DNA from: Verrucomicrobiia bacterium
GTDB taxonomy: Bacteria > Verrucomicrobiota > Verrucomicrobiia > Limisphaerales > JADLHS01
Direction of reading: 5' to 3'
NCBI GenBank assembly: GCA_026125285.1
Contig: JAHCLO010000013.1
Span: 98,556 to 162,555, forward strand
DNA length: 64,000 bases
Under the pieces are notes generated by a model. It did no database searches, was not told the DNA's origin, and was given only the letters and a program-made list of their open reading frames with translations. Position numbers and translations under genes: made by a program. Each line of letters begins with the position of its first letter. Position 1 is the stretch's first letter. Positions 41,693-52,690 of this stretch are shown here, in pieces.

Positions 41693-42676
41693 ATGAAATT
41701 GCATACTCAAATCGCGCGCGTGCTTCGAGCAGTCAGTGCTCCAGCCGATGCTCGGGTTGTCGCTCGCCACCAACGAGTAGGTTTCACGTTAATCGAATTG
41801 CTGGTGGTCATTGCCATTATCGCCATCCTCGCGGCGATGCTCCTCCCCGCCTTGTCCAAGGCGAAACTGAAGGCCCAAGGTATCCAGTGCATGTCGAATC
41901 ATCGCCAGTTGGCCCTGGCCTGGCGTTATTACTCAGATGACAACGGCGACCGGCTCGTCTATGCCAGCACGGGAGGGGGCGGCGGGCGGAGTGGCTCAAG
42001 TGTCCCCGTGACGGCAAATGCGAATAATCCGAACAACTATGCCTGGTCGGGCGCCCACATGGATTTTACTCCAGGAGTTGGCAACCGCGCTAACTGGGAC
42101 ATCAATTATGACATGGCCAAGCGACCTTTGTGGCCTTATTGCGGCAAGAACCCGGCGCTTTTCAAATGCCCGGCAGATCGGTCTGTCGTGGCAAACGCTT
42201 CGGGGGTGTTGGTACCGCGCACCTTGACGATGTCCATGAATTTGTATGTGGGCGGATTTGCACCAAACACAATGGGAATGTGCGGCACTATGGGCGGTTG
42301 GGAAAGCTCGAACCCGGAACTAACCAAATACCGGCTCTTCTGCAAAACCTCGGACATCAACCGCCCCTCGCAAATTTTTCTGTTCCTGGATATGCGCGAG
42401 GACTCGGTCAATTGGAGCAACTTCATGCAGTTCATGAACGGCTATGATCCTACCAACCCATCGCTCTGGACGCTGGGCGATATGCCAGGGATGTATCACA
42501 ATCGCGCCGCCGGTTTTTCCTTCGCCGATGGCCATTCCGAAATCAAGAAATGGGTGGATGGCCGGACGACTCCACCATTGGCGCCGCCGGGCACGTTGTT
42601 GGATGTTAATCCGTCGTGGGGCAACAACAACAAGGACGTTTACTGGCTGCAACATCGCTCCACCACCCTGAAGTGA
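41693..42676 (+). CDS. Type II secretion/type IV pilus-like pseudopilin with prepilin cleavage site
   Basis: 327 aa. Prepilin peptidase site and hydrophobic helix: [20 protein letters not shown] (from about residue 29), preceded by a long leader. Then [20 protein letters not shown] and [16 protein letters not shown], the verrucomicrobial DUF1559-like form, and C-terminal [16 protein letters not shown] (H-X9-DG type). These occur in very many copies in this phylum and are usually next to large exported proteins, as here with the LamG/Ig gene 133 bp downstream. Confidence 0.92.
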   Translation: MKLHTQIARVLRAVSAPADARVVARHQRVGFTLIELLVVIAIIAILAAMLLPALSKAKLKAQGIQCMSNHRQLALAWRYYSDDNGDRLVYASTGGGGGRSGSSVPVTANANNPNNYAWSGAHMDFTPGVGNRANWDINYDMAKRPLWPYCGKNPALFKCPADRSVVANASGVLVPRTLTMSMNLYVGGFAPNTMGMCGTMGGWESSNPELTKYRLFCKTSDINRPSQIFLFLDMREDSVNWSNFMQFMNGYDPTNPSLWTLGDMPGMYHNRAAGFSFADGHSEIKKWVDGRTTPPLAPPGTLLDVNPSWGNNNKDVYWLQHRSTTLK

Positions 42677-42808
42677 GCAGCTCAGTCTATGTTCTCCACT
42701 CGGCACGCAATCCTTGACCCAAAGCCATCGAGTCGCCATCACGTTTTGCTGACGTCACCGCCAAAAACAAACTCAGTTCACCGTAACCCCAAAACCAAAA
42801 ACACAGTT

Positions 42809-45800
42809 ATGAAACCTCCCTATAAGATCAGTGCCTGGCTCGGCAGCACGATGCTGTTGGCATGGTCCGCAATGATGACGGTTGGCGCGGACTATCAATC
42901 CACCGTCCTGTCGCAAGGCCCGGTGGGCTATTACCGGTTGAACGAAACCGTCCAGCCGGTATCCAGTGCGGGTGCCTATGCCACCAACGTGGGTTCGCTT
43001 GGTGCTGGTGCGGACGGGAGCTATGTTTCCTCGCCGGTGCTGGGCTTCCCAGGGCCGTTTGCGGGCGTGAACTCCGTTGACCTGAACGGTCTCTCACAAT
43101 ACATCAGCACCCCGTCCTCCGCCGCGCTGGATACCACCAATTTCACTTTTGAATTGTGGGCCAAGCCGGCCCAAGCTCCCAAGTTTGCCTACCTGGCATC
43201 CTCGGTGGACTTTGGAGCCAACCGCTCTGGGTGGTATCTTGCCCAGGATGATGGGGCCACATTTGGAGCCGGTTCTGCCTGGGTGGTCCGGATTTTCACC
43301 TTGAATGGAGCCGGGTTCGGAGGGCAAGTGGCCGCACCGATTTCGGGCGCGGATGTGTGGGTGCATCTGGCGGTGACCTATGATGACACCAGTAAGGAAC
43401 TGGCGATCTACACCAATGGCGTTCTCGCCCAGGCAGTGACCACTACGCCGGGAGCCAACGGGCTGACCTACGTGCCGAATCAGAATCCTGCGAGCCCGCT
43501 TACGGTCGGTGCCCGCAGCACGGCGAACTTCTTCTGGCCCGGGAATGTGGCGCAGGCGGCGGTGTATGGCAGTGCATTAAGCCCGGCCCGCCTGGCGGCG
43601 CATTACGCGGCCGCAACTTCAGCGGGCACTTACTCGGCGGCCGTCGCGGCCGACTCGCCCTTGCTCTATCACAATTATTCCTGGCCTATCCCCGCCCCAA
43701 TCGCGGCCAACCTGGGTACGCTGGGCAGCGCGGGTAACGGGCTCTTCCTTCCCGGATCCATCGCCGCGGTGCCGGGACCGGTGCCGCCGGTCTATCCGGG
43801 ATTTGCGGCCACCAATAAGGCCGCTGCCTTCATCGGGGATGGCGGCGCGGTGCGACTGCCGGCACTCAATTTGAATGCCAACACCATCACCATTTCCGCT
43901 TGGGTAAACGCTACCAACGCCCAGAAGCTGGGCGCGGGTCTGGTGGTTAACGGCGCCGGTTCAGGTCTGATCATTGACGGCGCCTTCGGCGATTTTGGCT
44001 TGGGATACTATTGGAACAACACCGCGGGCACCTACAACTGGAGTCCCTCGGCGGATGCTGGTTTGCCGGCGTTGCCGAATTCGGAGTGGGCGTTTGCAGC
44101 GTTGGTGGTTCAACCTACCGAGGCCAACATCTACATCGGGTTGACCAACGGCGGGAACATCACCTTCAGCGGCGTCACGAACTTTTTCTCACACGTCAGC
44201 CAGACGTTTTCCAGTGCGACCTTGGTGGGCAGTGATGCGGGAGACCCTGATTACAGCTTCAATGGAGCGATTGATGAAGTGGCGATATGGCAACGGGCGT
44301 TGAGTTCAGGCGAGCTTTATACCCAGTTTGCCTCTGCTGTGGACGGAGTCGCGGCGGCCATTCTGACCGATCTGGTGGGGCCGGACGGGCCAGCGGCCGT
44401 TGGCGATCCTTTGGTGTTGTCCGTCAACGCGGGTGGCACACCGCCACTCGTCTATACCTGGTTCAAGGACACTGTGGCGATTGCCACCACCACCAATAGC
44501 GGCACATTCACGATTGCCAGCGCGGATCTTGACGATGCCGGCACATACGAGGTCACAGTGACCAACAGCTTTGGCAGCGCCTCGAGCCAGCCGGTTTCGG
44601 TCATGGTGGTTAATCCCGCTTTCCCTGTGATTGTCGGACAGGAAGGGTTTTATGCCAGCCGCGTGCTTTATCCGACCGGCACATTGCATCTGGCGGTTTC
44701 CGCCACTGGTGGTGGCCTAAAATACCAGTGGTACAAGGACGGCACGGCGATTCCAGCCGCAACCGATTCGTCCTATCGCGTTGCCAACGTGACTGCCGCC
44801 AATGCCGGCAGTTATACAGTGGTGGTCACCAATTCTATGGGTGCCGTGACCAACGGCCCGGCGGGTATCACCATCGCTACAGTAGTGCCCGGCAGTTACG
44901 AGGCGGCTATTGTGGCTTCCGGCCCGCAAGCGTGGTGGCGGTTGGACGAATCGGCGGGAGCCACCATCCTGTTTGATGCGGTGGGACGGCATGACGGAAT
45001 CTACACCAACATAACGGGTGAAGTCCCCCTGCCTACTTTGGGGGTGGCGGGTGCGCTAGTTGGCAATGACAATACCGCGGTATCCTTCAATGGTTCGGGA
45101 GGAGTCGGTTTGGCGCCTTTTTCGCCCGAATTGAATCCTGGCAAGTTCTCCGTCGAGCTTTGGGTTAGGACCAGTGACCTGGCTCAACTCGGCGTGCCGG
45201 CCTCGGCCAGTGACTCGGGCGGCGGTTGGGCCTGGCTGGCCAATGCCGGAAACTGGAACGGCTATTCTCCGTCTGATAATGGTGTGGCGCCACTGCAAAA
45301 CTATCCAGAATACGGAGCGACAATTGCCCCCGGAGTGTGGACGCACCTCGTCATCGCGTATGACGAGACCGTCATCATTGACGGTTCAGCGTATCCCTAC
45401 CGGTACTGGATCAACGGCGGCAATGCGGGTTACGTATGGCAAGGTGACCCGGCGACCACTTCCGGACCATTCATCATTGGTGGCACTGACCCGGCCATCC
45501 GAGCGAACCGGTTCTTTAACGGCCAGGTGGATGAAATCGCCGTATATCCCCGGGTCCTCACGGCGACGGAGATAACCAACCATATCACCGCGCGCGGCGT
45601 CGAGTTAATCGTGCCGACCTTCACCAGCCACCCACTGCCCCAGACGGTCACAGTCGGCAAGAGCGTCACGTTCAGTGCTTCCGCAGTGGGCAGCCCCACG
45701 CCGCTTGACTACCAATGGTTCAAGGATGGAACGCCGATTTCTTTGGCGACGGAGAATAGTTACACCATTCCCGGCGTGGCTCTGACGGACGCCGGAGTCT

Positions 45801-46786
45801 ATTCCTTGCGGGCCACCAACGTTGCGGGCACGAACTTCAGTACCGCCGCGAGCTTGGTGGTGATTCCCGCGACGGGCTACGCCAACGTGACAAACGACCT
45901 GGTGCTACACCTTCGGTTTGACGGAGACACCCAGGATTCGTCCGGCAAGGGCAACAACGGCACTCCCAGCAGTTCACCCGCGCCGGACTTTGTTGCGGGC
46001 CAGATTGGCAGTCAGGCGGCGGAGTTCACCACGATCCTGAGCGGGTCAACAGTCTCCAGCGCCAGCTATGTTGACTTGGGAACGCCAACCGACCTTCTGT
46101 TCGGCAGCGACACGAGCTTCAGCGTGGGCTTGTGGGTCAAACTCGCAACGGACGCGACACCGCCGGATCTGCCCTTCATCGGCACGGAAATCGGAGCCGC
46201 GAACAATTCCGGATGGTTCGTCGGACCAGCTTATGAAACTGGCGGATGGCAATGGAACCTGAATGATGGGGTCAACAACTTCGGAGTGAGCGGCCCGGCC
46301 AACTCAATCAACAGTGGCCAGTGGCACAACTTCATCATCACGGTGGACCGACTTGGCGGGGTGGTGAATAGCTACCTTGATGGATTGTTGGTGTCGAGCC
46401 GCAGCATCGCCGGGCTGGGCAGCGTTGACGGCGGGGGGGCGGTTACCATTGGACAGGATCCGACGTACCTGTATCCCGAGGCGGGGACGTTCGCGTTGGA
46501 TGACATCGGCATCTGGCGCCGGGCCCTGACGGCCATGGAAGTGGCGCAGATTGCCTCTGCCGGAGCCGCTGGTCGCAGCTTTGACACGGTGGCGCCACCG
46601 TCGGTCACCCTTACAATCACCCGCTCGGATGGCAACCTGATCCTGAATTACTCATCCGGCACGCTGCTTCAGTCCAGTGATCTGGGACCAACTGCCGTGT
46701 GGACGCCGGTTCCCGGTGCCAGCGCACCATCCACGACGATCACGCCGACCAACGCGGCCAACTACTACCGCGTGTTGCTCGATTAG
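42809..46786 (+). CDS. Giant exported LamG/Ig-domain protein
   Basis: 1325 aa from the ATG at 42809, followed by a signal peptide (STMLLAWSAMMTVGA). Domains in order, roughly: LamG-like sandwich 25-270 (GPVGYYRLNE, WVHLAVTYDD), a second 290-510 (FNGAIDEVAIWQRAL), Ig-like 525-605 (YTWFKDTVAI, DAGTYEVTVTN), Ig-like 620-690 (YQWYKDGTAI, NAGSYTVVVTN), LamG 700-940 (PQAWWRLDES, VDEIAVYPRVL), Ig-like 945-1030 (YQWFKDGTPI), LamG 1040-1265 (LRFDGDTQDSSGKGNNG, LDDIGIWRRAL), then a short terminal domain ending YYRVLLD. Probably binds polysaccharide at the cell surface. Ends at a strong terminator. Confidence 0.9.
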   Translation: MKPPYKISAWLGSTMLLAWSAMMTVGADYQSTVLSQGPVGYYRLNETVQPVSSAGAYATNVGSLGAGADGSYVSSPVLGFPGPFAGVNSVDLNGLSQYISTPSSAALDTTNFTFELWAKPAQAPKFAYLASSVDFGANRSGWYLAQDDGATFGAGSAWVVRIFTLNGAGFGGQVAAPISGADVWVHLAVTYDDTSKELAIYTNGVLAQAVTTTPGANGLTYVPNQNPASPLTVGARSTANFFWPGNVAQAAVYGSALSPARLAAHYAAATSAGTYSAAVAADSPLLYHNYSWPIPAPIAANLGTLGSAGNGLFLPGSIAAVPGPVPPVYPGFAATNKAAAFIGDGGAVRLPALNLNANTITISAWVNATNAQKLGAGLVVNGAGSGLIIDGAFGDFGLGYYWNNTAGTYNWSPSADAGLPALPNSEWAFAALVVQPTEANIYIGLTNGGNITFSGVTNFFSHVSQTFSSATLVGSDAGDPDYSFNGAIDEVAIWQRALSSGELYTQFASAVDGVAAAILTDLVGPDGPAAVGDPLVLSVNAGGTPPLVYTWFKDTVAIATTTNSGTFTIASADLDDAGTYEVTVTNSFGSASSQPVSVMVVNPAFPVIVGQEGFYASRVLYPTGTLHLAVSATGGGLKYQWYKDGTAIPAATDSSYRVANVTAANAGSYTVVVTNSMGAVTNGPAGITIATVVPGSYEAAIVASGPQAWWRLDESAGATILFDAVGRHDGIYTNITGEVPLPTLGVAGALVGNDNTAVSFNGSGGVGLAPFSPELNPGKFSVELWVRTSDLAQLGVPASASDSGGGWAWLANAGNWNGYSPSDNGVAPLQNYPEYGATIAPGVWTHLVIAYDETVIIDGSAYPYRYWINGGNAGYVWQGDPATTSGPFIIGGTDPAIRANRFFNGQVDEIAVYPRVLTATEITNHITARGVELIVPTFTSHPLPQTVTVGKSVTFSASAVGSPTPLDYQWFKDGTPISLATENSYTIPGVALTDAGVYSLRATNVAGTNFSTAASLVVIPATGYANVTNDLVLHLRFDGDTQDSSGKGNNGTPSSSPAPDFVAGQIGSQAAEFTTILSGSTVSSASYVDLGTPTDLLFGSDTSFSVGLWVKLATDATPPDLPFIGTEIGAANNSGWFVGPAYETGGWQWNLNDGVNNFGVSGPANSINSGQWHNFIITVDRLGGVVNSYLDGLLVSSRSIAGLGSVDGGGAVTIGQDPTYLYPEAGTFALDDIGIWRRALTAMEVAQIASAGAAGRSFDTVAPPSVTLTITRSDGNLILNYSSGTLLQSSDLGPTAVWTPVPGASAPSTTITPTNAANYYRVLLD

Positions 46787-46822
46787 TGAATGGCTAAACT
46801 CAAGATCGCTCCTTAAAACAAA

Positions 46823-46860
46823 GGCGGCCGGGAGGAAACTCCCGGCCGCCTGTTTCTTTC
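46823..46860. terminator. Bidirectional rho-independent terminator
   Basis: Perfect 12-bp stem GGCGGCCGGGAG (46823-46834) with CTCCCGGCCGCC (46839-46850), GAAA loop, followed by TGTTTCTTTC; on the other strand the stem is followed by TTTGTTTT. Lies between the convergent LamG and phosphohexomutase genes. Confidence 0.92.
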
Positions 46861-46931
46861 TTGGGCGAACCGACAAAGTTGGGTGCCACCTACGCGTACG
46901 CCCACGGAGGTCGGCCATACGTTTGCCTGGC

Positions 46932-48350
46932 TCAAACCTGCCGGGTGAACTGAACACCCGTGCGCAACAGTCGGCGCACCGCCGCATCCGTACGGGCCTC
47001 GGCGTAGATGCGCAGGATGGGTTCGGTGCCCGATCCGCGCAGCATTAGCCAACTGCCGTCCTGCGCGACATACTTAACGCCGTCGAAGGCTTTGACATCG
47101 GCCACCGGCGAACGCAGCAGTCTGGCGGGAGGATTGTGCTTCAGGCGCTCCATCAACGCGGCACGTTTCTCGAGGGGGAAATGGGTGTCAATCCGGCCGT
47201 AGCGATGCGGGCCGAATTCCTTTTCCAACACCGCCACTAATTTGTTCAACGACACGCGTTCCGTCGCCAGCATTTCGAGCAACATCAATCCGGCAGCCAG
47301 CCCATCGCGTTCGGGAATGTGGCCGGGGAAACCGATGCCGCCGCTTTCTTCGGCTCCAAGCAAGACGTCGCCTTTGAGCATTTCGGCGCAGACATACTTG
47401 AAGCCCACGCCGGTTTCGACGAGTTCCAATCCGTAGTCCCCGCACATTTTGTCCACCATGGAAGTAGCGGTCAGCGCCTTCACCACACGGCCCCGGCTCT
47501 GGTGGTTGACGAACAAATGGCGCAACAATAGACAGATCAAAATGTGCGTGGTGAGATAATTGCCGCGACCATCCATGCCGCCGACGCGATCGGCGTCGCC
47601 ATCCGTAACGAGACAAAGATCGTGCGGATGCCGCCGGAGAAACGCCTGGCTGCGCGCGTAGTTTTGCTCGACTGGTTCGGGATTGATGCCGCCGAAGAGG
47701 GGATCGTGCGCGCCGTTCAAGGTCGTTACCTTGCAGGTAGTGCCGGACAGCAACTCTTCAAAACAACCCGCACCCACACCAAACAACGCCTCGTGGGCGA
47801 AACGGAGTTTCGACCTGGCAATCAATTTGAAGTCCACCAGGCGCTTGAGTGCGCGGTAATGCGCGGGGCGAACGTCTTTGACGATCAACTGTCTGGCGGC
47901 AATGGCATCGGCCAGTCTTGTTGACCGAATCGGATTTCGGTCCAGCAGACTTTCCACCGCCTGGCACGTCTCCGGGTCGCTGGAGCCGCCGTAGTGCGAC
48001 TTGAGTTTGAAGCCGTTGAAGATCGGTGGATTGTGGCTGGCCGTGATCATCACGCCGCCGACCGCCCGCTGATCCTTGACCGCAAAGGACACGGACGGCG
48101 TGGGCACGGGCGTGGGCGTGAGCACGACCGCGTAGTCATTCCCGGCAAAAACCTCCGCCGTGCGTTGGGCAAACCGATCGGAAAAGAACCGGCGATCATA
48201 ACCAATGATGACCTTGCGCTCCGTGCCCGCCACGGGATTGTCGCTCCAATAATCCGCGGTGGCCTGCGCCACACGCGCGATGTTGTCAAAAGTGAAATCC
48301 TCGGCGATCACTGACCGCCAGCCGTCTGTTCCGAATTTGATGCTTGCCAT
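46932..48350 (-). CDS. Phosphoglucomutase/phosphomannomutase family protein (copy 1)
   Basis: 472 aa alpha-D-phosphohexomutase. Opening IKFGTDGWRSVIAEDFTFDN, phosphoserine loop GVMITASHNPPIFNG, metal loop DGDADR (TDGDADRVGG), sugar loop GAEESGGIGFPGH and phosphate loop RGSGTEPILRIY. Interconverts hexose 1- and 6-phosphates; glucose versus mannose preference cannot be read by eye. Last gene of the minus-strand run tilS-ftsH-rpe-pgm. Confidence 0.9.
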   Translation of the reverse strand: MASIKFGTDGWRSVIAEDFTFDNIARVAQATADYWSDNPVAGTERKVIIGYDRRFFSDRFAQRTAEVFAGNDYAVVLTPTPVPTPSVSFAVKDQRAVGGVMITASHNPPIFNGFKLKSHYGGSSDPETCQAVESLLDRNPIRSTRLADAIAARQLIVKDVRPAHYRALKRLVDFKLIARSKLRFAHEALFGVGAGCFEELLSGTTCKVTTLNGAHDPLFGGINPEPVEQNYARSQAFLRRHPHDLCLVTDGDADRVGGMDGRGNYLTTHILICLLLRHLFVNHQSRGRVVKALTATSMVDKMCGDYGLELVETGVGFKYVCAEMLKGDVLLGAEESGGIGFPGHIPERDGLAAGLMLLEMLATERVSLNKLVAVLEKEFGPHRYGRIDTHFPLEKRAALMERLKHNPPARLLRSPVADVKAFDGVKYVAQDGSWLMLRGSGTEPILRIYAEARTDAAVRRLLRTGVQFTRQV

Positions 48351-48383
48351 GATGATTTCCGCCTGAATTCCAAGTTGAGGTTG

Positions 48384-49052
48384 CTAATGAATCCGCTGCG
48401 CCGCCGTCACAGTTTTACGCATTTTCAAGACCGCAGCTTTGAGGTTGCGCTGTCCGAACAACGTCGTGCCGCTGACAAACATATCCGCGCCGGCTTGGGC
48501 ACATTCCGCGGCGGTTTTGAAATTGATGCCGCCATCCACGCCGATGCGATACGCAAGTTTGCGCTCGCGCCGCCAGGCGTGGGCCTGTTGCATTTTGGGC
48601 AACGTTTCGTGAATGAATTCCTGTCCGCCAAAGCCCGGGTTCACCGTCATGATCAGCAACAAATCAATCTGCTCCAGGTAAGGGCGCACGGCGCTGATGG
48701 GGGTGGGCGGATTAAGCGCCAGCCCGACTTTGCAGCCCAAGGATTTGATTTTCCAGAGCAACGGTGTCACCTGGTCGCCCAACTCGGTGTGAACGGTGAT
48801 TTGTTGCGCACCCGCTTGCGCGAAGGGCTCCAGCAGCACCTGCGGTTTGGAACACATGAGATGCACATCAAAGAACATCCGTGTCAGCGGTCGAAGGGAT
48901 TTGACCACGCCCGGACCGAAGGAAATGTTGGGCACGAAATGGCCGTCCATGATATCCAAGTGCAACCACTCCGCGCCCGACTTGGCGGCGCGGAGGGTTT
49001 CTTTGGCGAACTGGCCGTAGTTGGCGGCCAGCAGCGACGGCGCAATTATCAT
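48384..49052 (-). CDS. rpe: Ribulose-phosphate 3-epimerase
   Basis: 222 aa, full length for the TIM-barrel enzyme of the pentose phosphate pathway. Seen: APSLLAANYGQFAKE, HLDIMDGHFVPNISFG (metal His/Asp), DVHLM, VGLALNPPTP, TVNPGFGGQEFI and IGVDGGINFKTA (second catalytic Asp and phosphate site). 28 bp downstream of ftsH on the same strand. Confidence 0.95.
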   Translation of the reverse strand: MIIAPSLLAANYGQFAKETLRAAKSGAEWLHLDIMDGHFVPNISFGPGVVKSLRPLTRMFFDVHLMCSKPQVLLEPFAQAGAQQITVHTELGDQVTPLLWKIKSLGCKVGLALNPPTPISAVRPYLEQIDLLLIMTVNPGFGGQEFIHETLPKMQQAHAWRRERKLAYRIGVDGGINFKTAAECAQAGADMFVSGTTLFGQRNLKAAVLKMRKTVTAAQRIH

Positions 49053-49080
49053 GCGCGCCAGCTAACCAGAACCGGGTGGC

Positions 49081-51129
49081 TCAGGAAAGGTGGAAGATTC
49101 GTGCCGCCGGTGCTGGTGCGGGGGTGCCAAGTCCGGGTAATGAAGGCGGCGTTGGTTTGGGTGGCGGCTCAGGCAATGGCGTGCCCGCAGGCGCACCCAT
49201 CGGCGGACCGGAGTCAGACTTGGGTGACGGAGGATTGAACTTGCCGGTGCGAACGATTTCCTCGACCTGCGTGCCGTCAAGGGTTTCGTATTCCAGCAGC
49301 GAGTTGGCGATGAGTTCCAGTTTGTCGCGATTGGTATCAATGATCTCCTTCGCGGTCCGGTAGGCATCGTCAATGATGCGCTTCACCTCGGCATCAATTT
49401 CCTGGGCGGTGCGTTCGCTGTAATCCTTGGTGCGCATCATGTCGCGCCCGAGGAACACATACTCCTGGCTCTCGCCGTAGAGGACGTGGCCGAGGGTTTC
49501 ACTCATGCCCCAATGCATGACCATGGCCTTGGCCATGGCCGTGGCCTGTTGAATGTCGCTGGCGGCGCCGCTGGAGACGTCGTCAATCACGTACTCCTCG
49601 GCGATGCGTCCGGCCATCGTCATGATGATCGTATCAATGGCCTGCTTCTTCCGCATGTTCAGCACGTCTTCCTTGGGCAATGACATGGTAACGCCCAAGG
49701 CGCGGCCCCGCGGGATAATGGTGACTTTATGCAACGGATGCGTGTGCTTGAGAATAACGTTGACCAGCGCGTGTCCGGCTTCGTGCCAGGCGGTGGCCCG
49801 TTTTTCCTCATCCGACATCGCCATGCTGCGGCGCTCGCGTCCCCAGCGGACTTTGTCGCGCGCTTCCTCGAGTTCCGGCATGCCCACGCTCTTCTTGTTC
49901 ATCCGCGCTGCCAGCAAAGCCGCTTCGTTGAGCAGATTCGCCAGTTCCGCGCCGGAATAACCCGGCGTGCCCCGCGCAATGATCGAAAGGTCAACTTCCG
50001 GCCCCAGTTTCACGTTCTTGGCGTGGACCTTCAATATGCCTTCGCGCCCGCGCACGTCGGGCAGATTCACAGTGACCTGCCGGTCGAAGCGACCGGGACG
50101 CAACAGCGCCGGATCGAGGACATCAGGCCGGTTGGTGGCCGCGATGATGATGATGCCTTCCTGCGTGTCGAAACCATCCATTTCCACGAGCAGCGCATTG
50201 AGGGTTTGTTCCCGCTCGTCGTTGCCGCCGCCGAGGCCGTGGCCGCGGCTGCGACCGACGGCGTCAATCTCATCAATAAAAATCAGACAGGGTGTGTTCT
50301 TGCGCGCTTGATCGAACATGTCGCGCACACGGCTGGCGCCGACGCCCACGAACATTTCCACAAAGTCCGAACCGCTGATGCTGAAGAACGCGGCGTCGGC
50401 CTCACCCGCGATGGCTTTGGCCAGCAAGGTTTTCCCGGTGCCGGGCGGACCGATCATCAACACCCCCTTGGGAATACGCCCACCCAGCCGCTGGAATTTC
50501 TTGGGGTCTTTGAGGAACTCCACCAGTTCGGAAACTTCCTCAATGGCCTCGTCCACCCCCGCCACGTCTTTGAAAGTGGTCTTGTTACGTTCCTTGGCGA
50601 GCAACCGCGCCTTGCTCTTGCCGAAACTGAGCGCGCCTTTGCCCGCCATCTTGATCTGGCGAATGAAGAAGAACCAGATCAGCAGCGCGATGAGCAGGAA
50701 GAAAATCAGTTGATAACCCAGGCTCCAAAGCAGGGTGTTGGCTTCGCGCGGCTCGATCTTGTCGAAGGCCAACAACTTGTCTTCCATTTTTTCGGTCAAG
50801 CGCGCCTTGGTGCGGAAAGGGACTTCCACTGCCTTGCCGTCCGGGCTGCTGGAATTGGTCTGAAGATACTTGCCCTCGATGGTTCGCAGATCCGACTGCG
50901 CCCCGTAATGGATGACCGCCCGGGTGATCAGGTCCGCATCCAGCTTCTGGAAGAATTCGTGCTGGGACAGTTGCTGGCTCTGCGTTTCCATGCGCTCGCG
51001 CGCCAGCATGAGCAAGATGATTCCGCCAAAAATGGCAATCCAGACAATCCAAGTGCGGGGTGGAACCCGAAACTCCCCACCCTTCTTCTGGGCCTTCTCG
51101 TCCTCGTTGCGTTTGTTGTCGTCAGCCAT
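49081..51129 (-). CDS. ftsH: ATP-dependent zinc metalloprotease FtsH
   Basis: 682 aa. Membrane segments at about 26-43 and 135-156 with a periplasmic loop between; AAA module with Walker A GPPGTGKT (227-234), Walker [11 protein letters not shown] (281-290), pore VEMFVGVGA, and [22 protein letters not shown]; zinc site HEAGH (449-453) with later Asp in the [13 protein letters not shown] segment. Pro/Gly-rich C-terminal tail. Degrades membrane and regulatory proteins. Follows tilS, an order (tilS-ftsH) seen in many bacteria. Confidence 0.96.
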   Translation of the reverse strand: MADDNKRNEDEKAQKKGGEFRVPPRTWIVWIAIFGGIILLMLARERMETQSQQLSQHEFFQKLDADLITRAVIHYGAQSDLRTIEGKYLQTNSSSPDGKAVEVPFRTKARLTEKMEDKLLAFDKIEPREANTLLWSLGYQLIFFLLIALLIWFFFIRQIKMAGKGALSFGKSKARLLAKERNKTTFKDVAGVDEAIEEVSELVEFLKDPKKFQRLGGRIPKGVLMIGPPGTGKTLLAKAIAGEADAAFFSISGSDFVEMFVGVGASRVRDMFDQARKNTPCLIFIDEIDAVGRSRGHGLGGGNDEREQTLNALLVEMDGFDTQEGIIIIAATNRPDVLDPALLRPGRFDRQVTVNLPDVRGREGILKVHAKNVKLGPEVDLSIIARGTPGYSGAELANLLNEAALLAARMNKKSVGMPELEEARDKVRWGRERRSMAMSDEEKRATAWHEAGHALVNVILKHTHPLHKVTIIPRGRALGVTMSLPKEDVLNMRKKQAIDTIIMTMAGRIAEEYVIDDVSSGAASDIQQATAMAKAMVMHWGMSETLGHVLYGESQEYVFLGRDMMRTKDYSERTAQEIDAEVKRIIDDAYRTAKEIIDTNRDKLELIANSLLEYETLDGTQVEEIVRTGKFNPPSPKSDSGPPMGAPAGTPLPEPPPKPTPPSLPGLGTPAPAPAARIFHLS

Positions 51130-51194
51130 TTTCAGTTATTTTGTGCGGCAAGTTAGCATGGTCGGCGGACGCCTGCAATGCAGGAGTTAAGGAG

Positions 51195-52562
51195 TTAAGG
51201 CCGTCGCCAACCCCAATTCAGTTGCCGCCGGGTGTGTGGCGTCAGTTTGAAACCTTCGGCAATACGCAGTCCTTCCACCCAGAAGATTTCTCCCGCCTTG
51301 GTCGTGGCCACGACCAGTTCGCGTCGCCGGGCGAGTGGAATTTTGCGGTTTGTAAAAGCGTCCTGAAGCTTGACGGTTGTATTCATCCCGATGGGCTGGT
51401 AGCGATCACCGGGCCGCCAATGCCGGAGCACCATTTCACCGCCGACCGCGTCGGCATCAAATGCTTCTCGCCCCGGCGCGGACAGTGGATTGCGTGCCGA
51501 CACCGGCGCCATGCACCAGGAGAATCGAACCCCTGAGAATTCAACCGTTCCCTCCGCCCTCCGTAACCGCACGCGCGATGACTCAGGTTTGAACACCGCA
51601 CGAGGCGGTGTCTGCAACTCCACTCTACCCTTAACATCCCGCGCCACACTGGTGGCGGCAGCAATGTTCACCGGCTGGGCGGCATTCCGGCGCAACGATT
51701 CGACCGTTTCAAAGTCGGCGGAAAAATTGAGACGCAGCAGTTGCAGTTGCAGACAACGCCGTTGCACCGCGACGGGCAGGCGCGTGAACACCGGCGCCGG
51801 CTTCTTCCGTGCCAGCCACTGGCGGGCGGCGGCGGTCACGCAGTCCGCCTCCGCGCCGAGAATCTGCATGAGTCGCAGCACGGTCCTGCGCACCCCAGGT
51901 TGGTATTGTTTTTCCAGAAGCGGAAGTAGTTCATGGCGGATACGGTTGCGCCGGAAGTCCAACCTGCTATTGCTGGCATCCTCACGGAAATGGATTCCAT
52001 TCTCCCGGGCATACTGCAGGATTTCTCGGCGGCTCACTTCCAGCAGCGGTCGCGCGAGCCGAATGCGTTTGTCCGACGGCGAGGGGCCAACCGATTTCAT
52101 CCCGGCAATCCCTTCTCCGCCGGCGCCGCGCAACAGCCGGAGAAAGAACAGTTCCACCTGATCATCCGCGTGATGACCGAGGCCAACGGTTCGGCATTGG
52201 AAGCGGCGGGCGGTTCGGGCCAGGAAATAGTGACGCAATTGGCGGGCCGCCATCTCAATGGATAATCCCTGCGCCAAGGCAAACGCCTTGACTTTCCTCC
52301 GTCCAACCACCAGCGGCAGCCCCAGCGCGGTGGCACTCCGGCGGACGAACCGTTCATCCGCGGCGCTGCGGCGGCCCCGGAGTTGATGATTGAAGTGCGC
52401 CATACGGAGTTTCCAGCCGCGGCGGCCAGCCAACTGGTGCAGCAGATGGAGCAGCACCATCGAATCCACGCCCCCCGACACGGCGACGAGAATCCGTTCG
52501 TTCCGGCGAAAGAGCGCATGTTCCCGGATGAATAGGCTCACCCGATCCAGCAGGGTCATCAC
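51195..52562 (-). CDS. tilS: tRNA(Ile)-lysidine synthetase TilS
   Basis: 455 aa. PP-loop SGGVDS at 29-34 (ILVAVSGGVDSMVLLHLLHQ), then HFNHQLRGRRSAADERFVR, GHHADDQVELFFLRLLRGAG and ARPLLEVSRREILQYARENG; a C-terminal substrate-binding domain includes LRHWRPGDRYQP and KLQDAFTNRKIP. Converts C34 of the AUA-reading tRNA to lysidine. The start may be the GTG at 52562 or the adjacent ATG at 52559. Confidence 0.94.
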   Translation of the reverse strand: MMTLLDRVSLFIREHALFRRNERILVAVSGGVDSMVLLHLLHQLAGRRGWKLRMAHFNHQLRGRRSAADERFVRRSATALGLPLVVGRRKVKAFALAQGLSIEMAARQLRHYFLARTARRFQCRTVGLGHHADDQVELFFLRLLRGAGGEGIAGMKSVGPSPSDKRIRLARPLLEVSRREILQYARENGIHFREDASNSRLDFRRNRIRHELLPLLEKQYQPGVRRTVLRLMQILGAEADCVTAAARQWLARKKPAPVFTRLPVAVQRRCLQLQLLRLNFSADFETVESLRRNAAQPVNIAAATSVARDVKGRVELQTPPRAVFKPESSRVRLRRAEGTVEFSGVRFSWCMAPVSARNPLSAPGREAFDADAVGGEMVLRHWRPGDRYQPIGMNTTVKLQDAFTNRKIPLARRRELVVATTKAGEIFWVEGLRIAEGFKLTPHTRRQLNWGWRRP

Positions 52563-52690
52563 GCGCTCATGCTACTGGAGGTGCCAAAACTGCGGCAAGG
52601 CGTTTGCCGGCGTTTCGGACTCGCGCGACCTCCCGCAACCCCCGCAACCCGCATTTGACAAGTCCACCATTCGCGCTAATGATTTGCCCC

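Noticed and set aside
49729..51156. 475-codon plus-strand frame opposite ftsH
   Set aside because: Complement of FtsH; His/Glu/Gln-rich translation typical of antisense shadows.
51511..51560. Sequence resembling a tRNA T-arm (GAATCGAACCC)
   Set aside because: Lies inside tilS with no acceptor stem or anticodon arm in register.
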